Part shown: piece after piece, positions 62,889-64,000 of the stretch
Numbering within the stretch: position 1 is the first letter of the stretch
How the letters are laid out: each line of letters begins with the position of its first letter
NCBI GenBank assembly: GCA_016793805.1
Contig: JAEUIZ010000039.1
Coordinates: forward strand, 62,001 to 126,000
Reading direction: 5' to 3'
DNA: 64,000 nt
From: Phycisphaerae bacterium
GTDB lineage: Bacteria > Planctomycetota > Phycisphaerae > Phycisphaerales > UBA1924
Translations under genes and position numbers: made by a program
The notes under the pieces: model-generated
Seen by the model: the letters and a program-made list of their open reading frames with translations, nothing else
What the model was told of the DNA's origin: nothing
Databases searched by the model: none

Positions 62889-63531
62889 GGCACCCATCGA
62901 CCGCGCCCGCGTCTGCGACATCGGGTGCGGGTCCGGCGGCCTGTTGCGTGACCTCAGCCATGCAGGCGCGTCGGTCTTGGGTACCGATTCCTCGCCGCTG
63001 GCGCGAGACCTGGCGGCCCGCGACGGCCTGCGGATCGTCGATGCCTCGCTCCCCGACGGCCTCCCCGACGGGCCCTTCGACGCGCTCGTGATGTCGGACG
63101 TGTTGGAGCACGTCGAGCACGACGCGGCCTCGGTCGCCGCTGCCGCCGAGCGGCTGGCCCCGGGCGGGATCATGGTCTGCACCGTCCCCGCGCACCCGTG
63201 GATGTGGACCGAGCGCGACGCCCACCACGGGCACTACCGGCGATACCGACGCGCCGACTACGCGCGGCTGTTTGCCATTCCAACGCTCGAGCCGGTGCGG
63301 GTGAGTTACTACAACGCCGCCCTGTTTCCCGTGATGGCGGCGGCGCGCCTCGGCAAGAAGTGGCTCGGGCGCGATCGGGCGTCGGGCACGCACGGGGGCG
63401 ACATCCGCGAACTGCCGGCGGCGATCAACGCGATCCTCCGCGAGACGTTCGCGTTCGAACGGCACCTCCTGACCCGCGTGTCGATCCCCTTCGGCGCGTC
63501 GCTCGTCAGCGTGCACCGCCGGATCGTCTGA
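62785..63531 (+). CDS. SAM-dependent methyltransferase
   Basis: 248 residues, class I. The SAM motif is VCDIGCGSGGLLRDLSHAGA, then GTDSSPLARDLA, and LVMSDVLEHVEHD gives motif II with a DVLEHV typical of methyltransferase-11/UbiE-like enzymes. GGIMVCTVPAHPWMW and HYRRYRRADYARLF complete it. The C-terminal half is hydrophobic near VSYYNAALFPVMAAAR. GGAG at 62773-62776 supports the ATG at 62785. Part of the envelope-glycan cluster. Confidence 0.88.
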   Translation: MDESLYLEMAALENRYWWFVAKRRILLTLIRRFLEAPIDRARVCDIGCGSGGLLRDLSHAGASVLGTDSSPLARDLAARDGLRIVDASLPDGLPDGPFDALVMSDVLEHVEHDAASVAAAAERLAPGGIMVCTVPAHPWMWTERDAHHGHYRRYRRADYARLFAIPTLEPVRVSYYNAALFPVMAAARLGKKWLGRDRASGTHGGDIRELPAAINAILRETFAFERHLLTRVSIPFGASLVSVHRRIV

Positions 63532-64000
63532 GCCCTACCGCGACGAACCCGAGCAGCATCGCGAGGAGGCCCCAACTCGCGCCGCTCATCCATCGCCACG
63601 CCTCGACGGCGTCCTTGAAGGCGTCGCCGCCGGGCGGGAGGCGGGTGGCGAGTTGGAACGCGACCACGCCCGCGAGCAGGGGCCAGCGGCCGCGACCGGG
63701 CGTGAGCAGCAGGAGCGCCGCGGCCACGTTGGGGACGAGCATGAGGTACATGTGCCGCGTGGTCGTCTGCGGTGCGAAGATGAGGAGCCCCATGACGACG
63801 GCGCACCACTCCGTCAGGGCGTGCTCGCGCCGGGGCCGGAGGAACGACTCGCCGCGGGCGTGATAGACGAGCGTCACGGCAGCGAGCGCGAGCCCCAGGA
63901 GCGAGCCGGTGATCGCCAGCGTCCCCGCGCTCCCGAGCCCCCACGCCTCGGCCGCGCGACCCGCGAAACTGGTGAGCGAGACGCTGCGGTGCCAGGTCAG
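63506..64000 (-). CDS. GT87-like (DUF2029) integral membrane protein, partial
   Basis: The frame is open to the right edge, so this is the C-terminal part only (about 164 codons). It is hydrophobic with about five membrane segments (AGTLAITGSLLGLALAAVTL, CAVVMGLLIFAPQTTTRHMY, MLVPNVAAALLLLTPGRGRW). The LIFAPQTTTRHMYLMLVP loop resembles the SPxxWxHH region of GT87 polyprenyl-sugar mannosyltransferases. It converges with the methyltransferase gene, overlapping it by 26 bp at their 3' ends. The start lies outside the window. Confidence 0.7.
   Translation of the reverse strand: MTWHRSVSLTSFAGRAAEAWGLGSAGTLAITGSLLGLALAAVTLVYHARGESFLRPRREHALTEWCAVVMGLLIFAPQTTTRHMYLMLVPNVAAALLLLTPGRGRWPLLAGVVAFQLATRLPPGGDAFKDAVEAWRWMSGASWGLLAMLLGFVAVGLRRSGGAR

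Overview
This is a high-GC bacterial window that reads as a planctomycete of the Phycisphaerae type. Four secreted proteins end in the two-motif 'GC-type dockerin' module known from that group (C-xx-NCD ... LNVxDFxCF ... FAAG). A 2080-residue surface protein starts with an LEPR-like (LExRxLFA) segment. DUF1501/DUF1800 secreted proteins are paired. The cell-wall genes murC-murB-ddl-ftsQ are not followed by ftsA/ftsZ, and the 16S rRNA gene is not linked to a 23S gene. Almost all genes are housekeeping or surface genes. I see no prophage, insertion sequence or CRISPR array.

Layout. 0.3-1.6 kb: a metal-binding (HMA) lipoprotein and an outer-membrane-barrel-like protein. 1.6-13.2 kb (minus): an envelope cluster of a giant AsmA/TamB-like protein, murC, murB, ddl, ftsQ-like, a membrane protein, greA and an EamA half-transporter. 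13.2-16 kb: a HAF-repeat dockerin protein and an overlapping partner-switch operon (lipoprotein, anti-sigma kinase, STAS antagonist). 16-18.8 kb: guaA and a Doc-type toxin-antitoxin pair. 18.9-25.2 kb: the giant repeat surface protein. 25.4-30.8 kb: a racemase-family protein, a glycosyltransferase, acpP-fabF and a FliN-like protein. 30.9-33.8 kb: DUF1800/DUF1501. 34.1-35.6 kb: 16S rRNA with its terminator. 36-39.2 kb: mcsA-mcsB-comF and rpmB. 40.9-46.3 kb: gyrA, a STAS protein, an orphan ABC ATPase, a SWIM protein and a SnoaL-like protein. 46.5-51 kb: tRNA-Gln, glmU(N)-prs-rplY-pth-rpsF-ssb, an order like the Bacillus gcaD-prs-ctc-spoVC block. 57.9-64 kb: a hydrolase, an MFS transporter and a glycosyltransferase/methyltransferase cluster that continues beyond the window.

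The most interesting locus is 52.6-56.3 kb. A well-formed cobalamin riboswitch on the minus strand precedes three genes joined by 4-bp overlaps: a PEP-CTERM-like surface protein, a PQQ-type beta-propeller with a dockerin tail, and a type IV pseudopilin-like protein. None is a known B12 gene. I infer a surface cobalamin capture or uptake device, loosely comparable to the BtuG beta-propeller of Bacteroidetes. Long homopolymer tracts lie in the leader (18 G/C) and at the 5' end of the propeller gene, which raises the possibility of slippage-based variation. Just upstream is a repeat-rich stretch (three tandem hairpins, a 21-bp tandem array, and a 29-bp dispersed element in both orientations).
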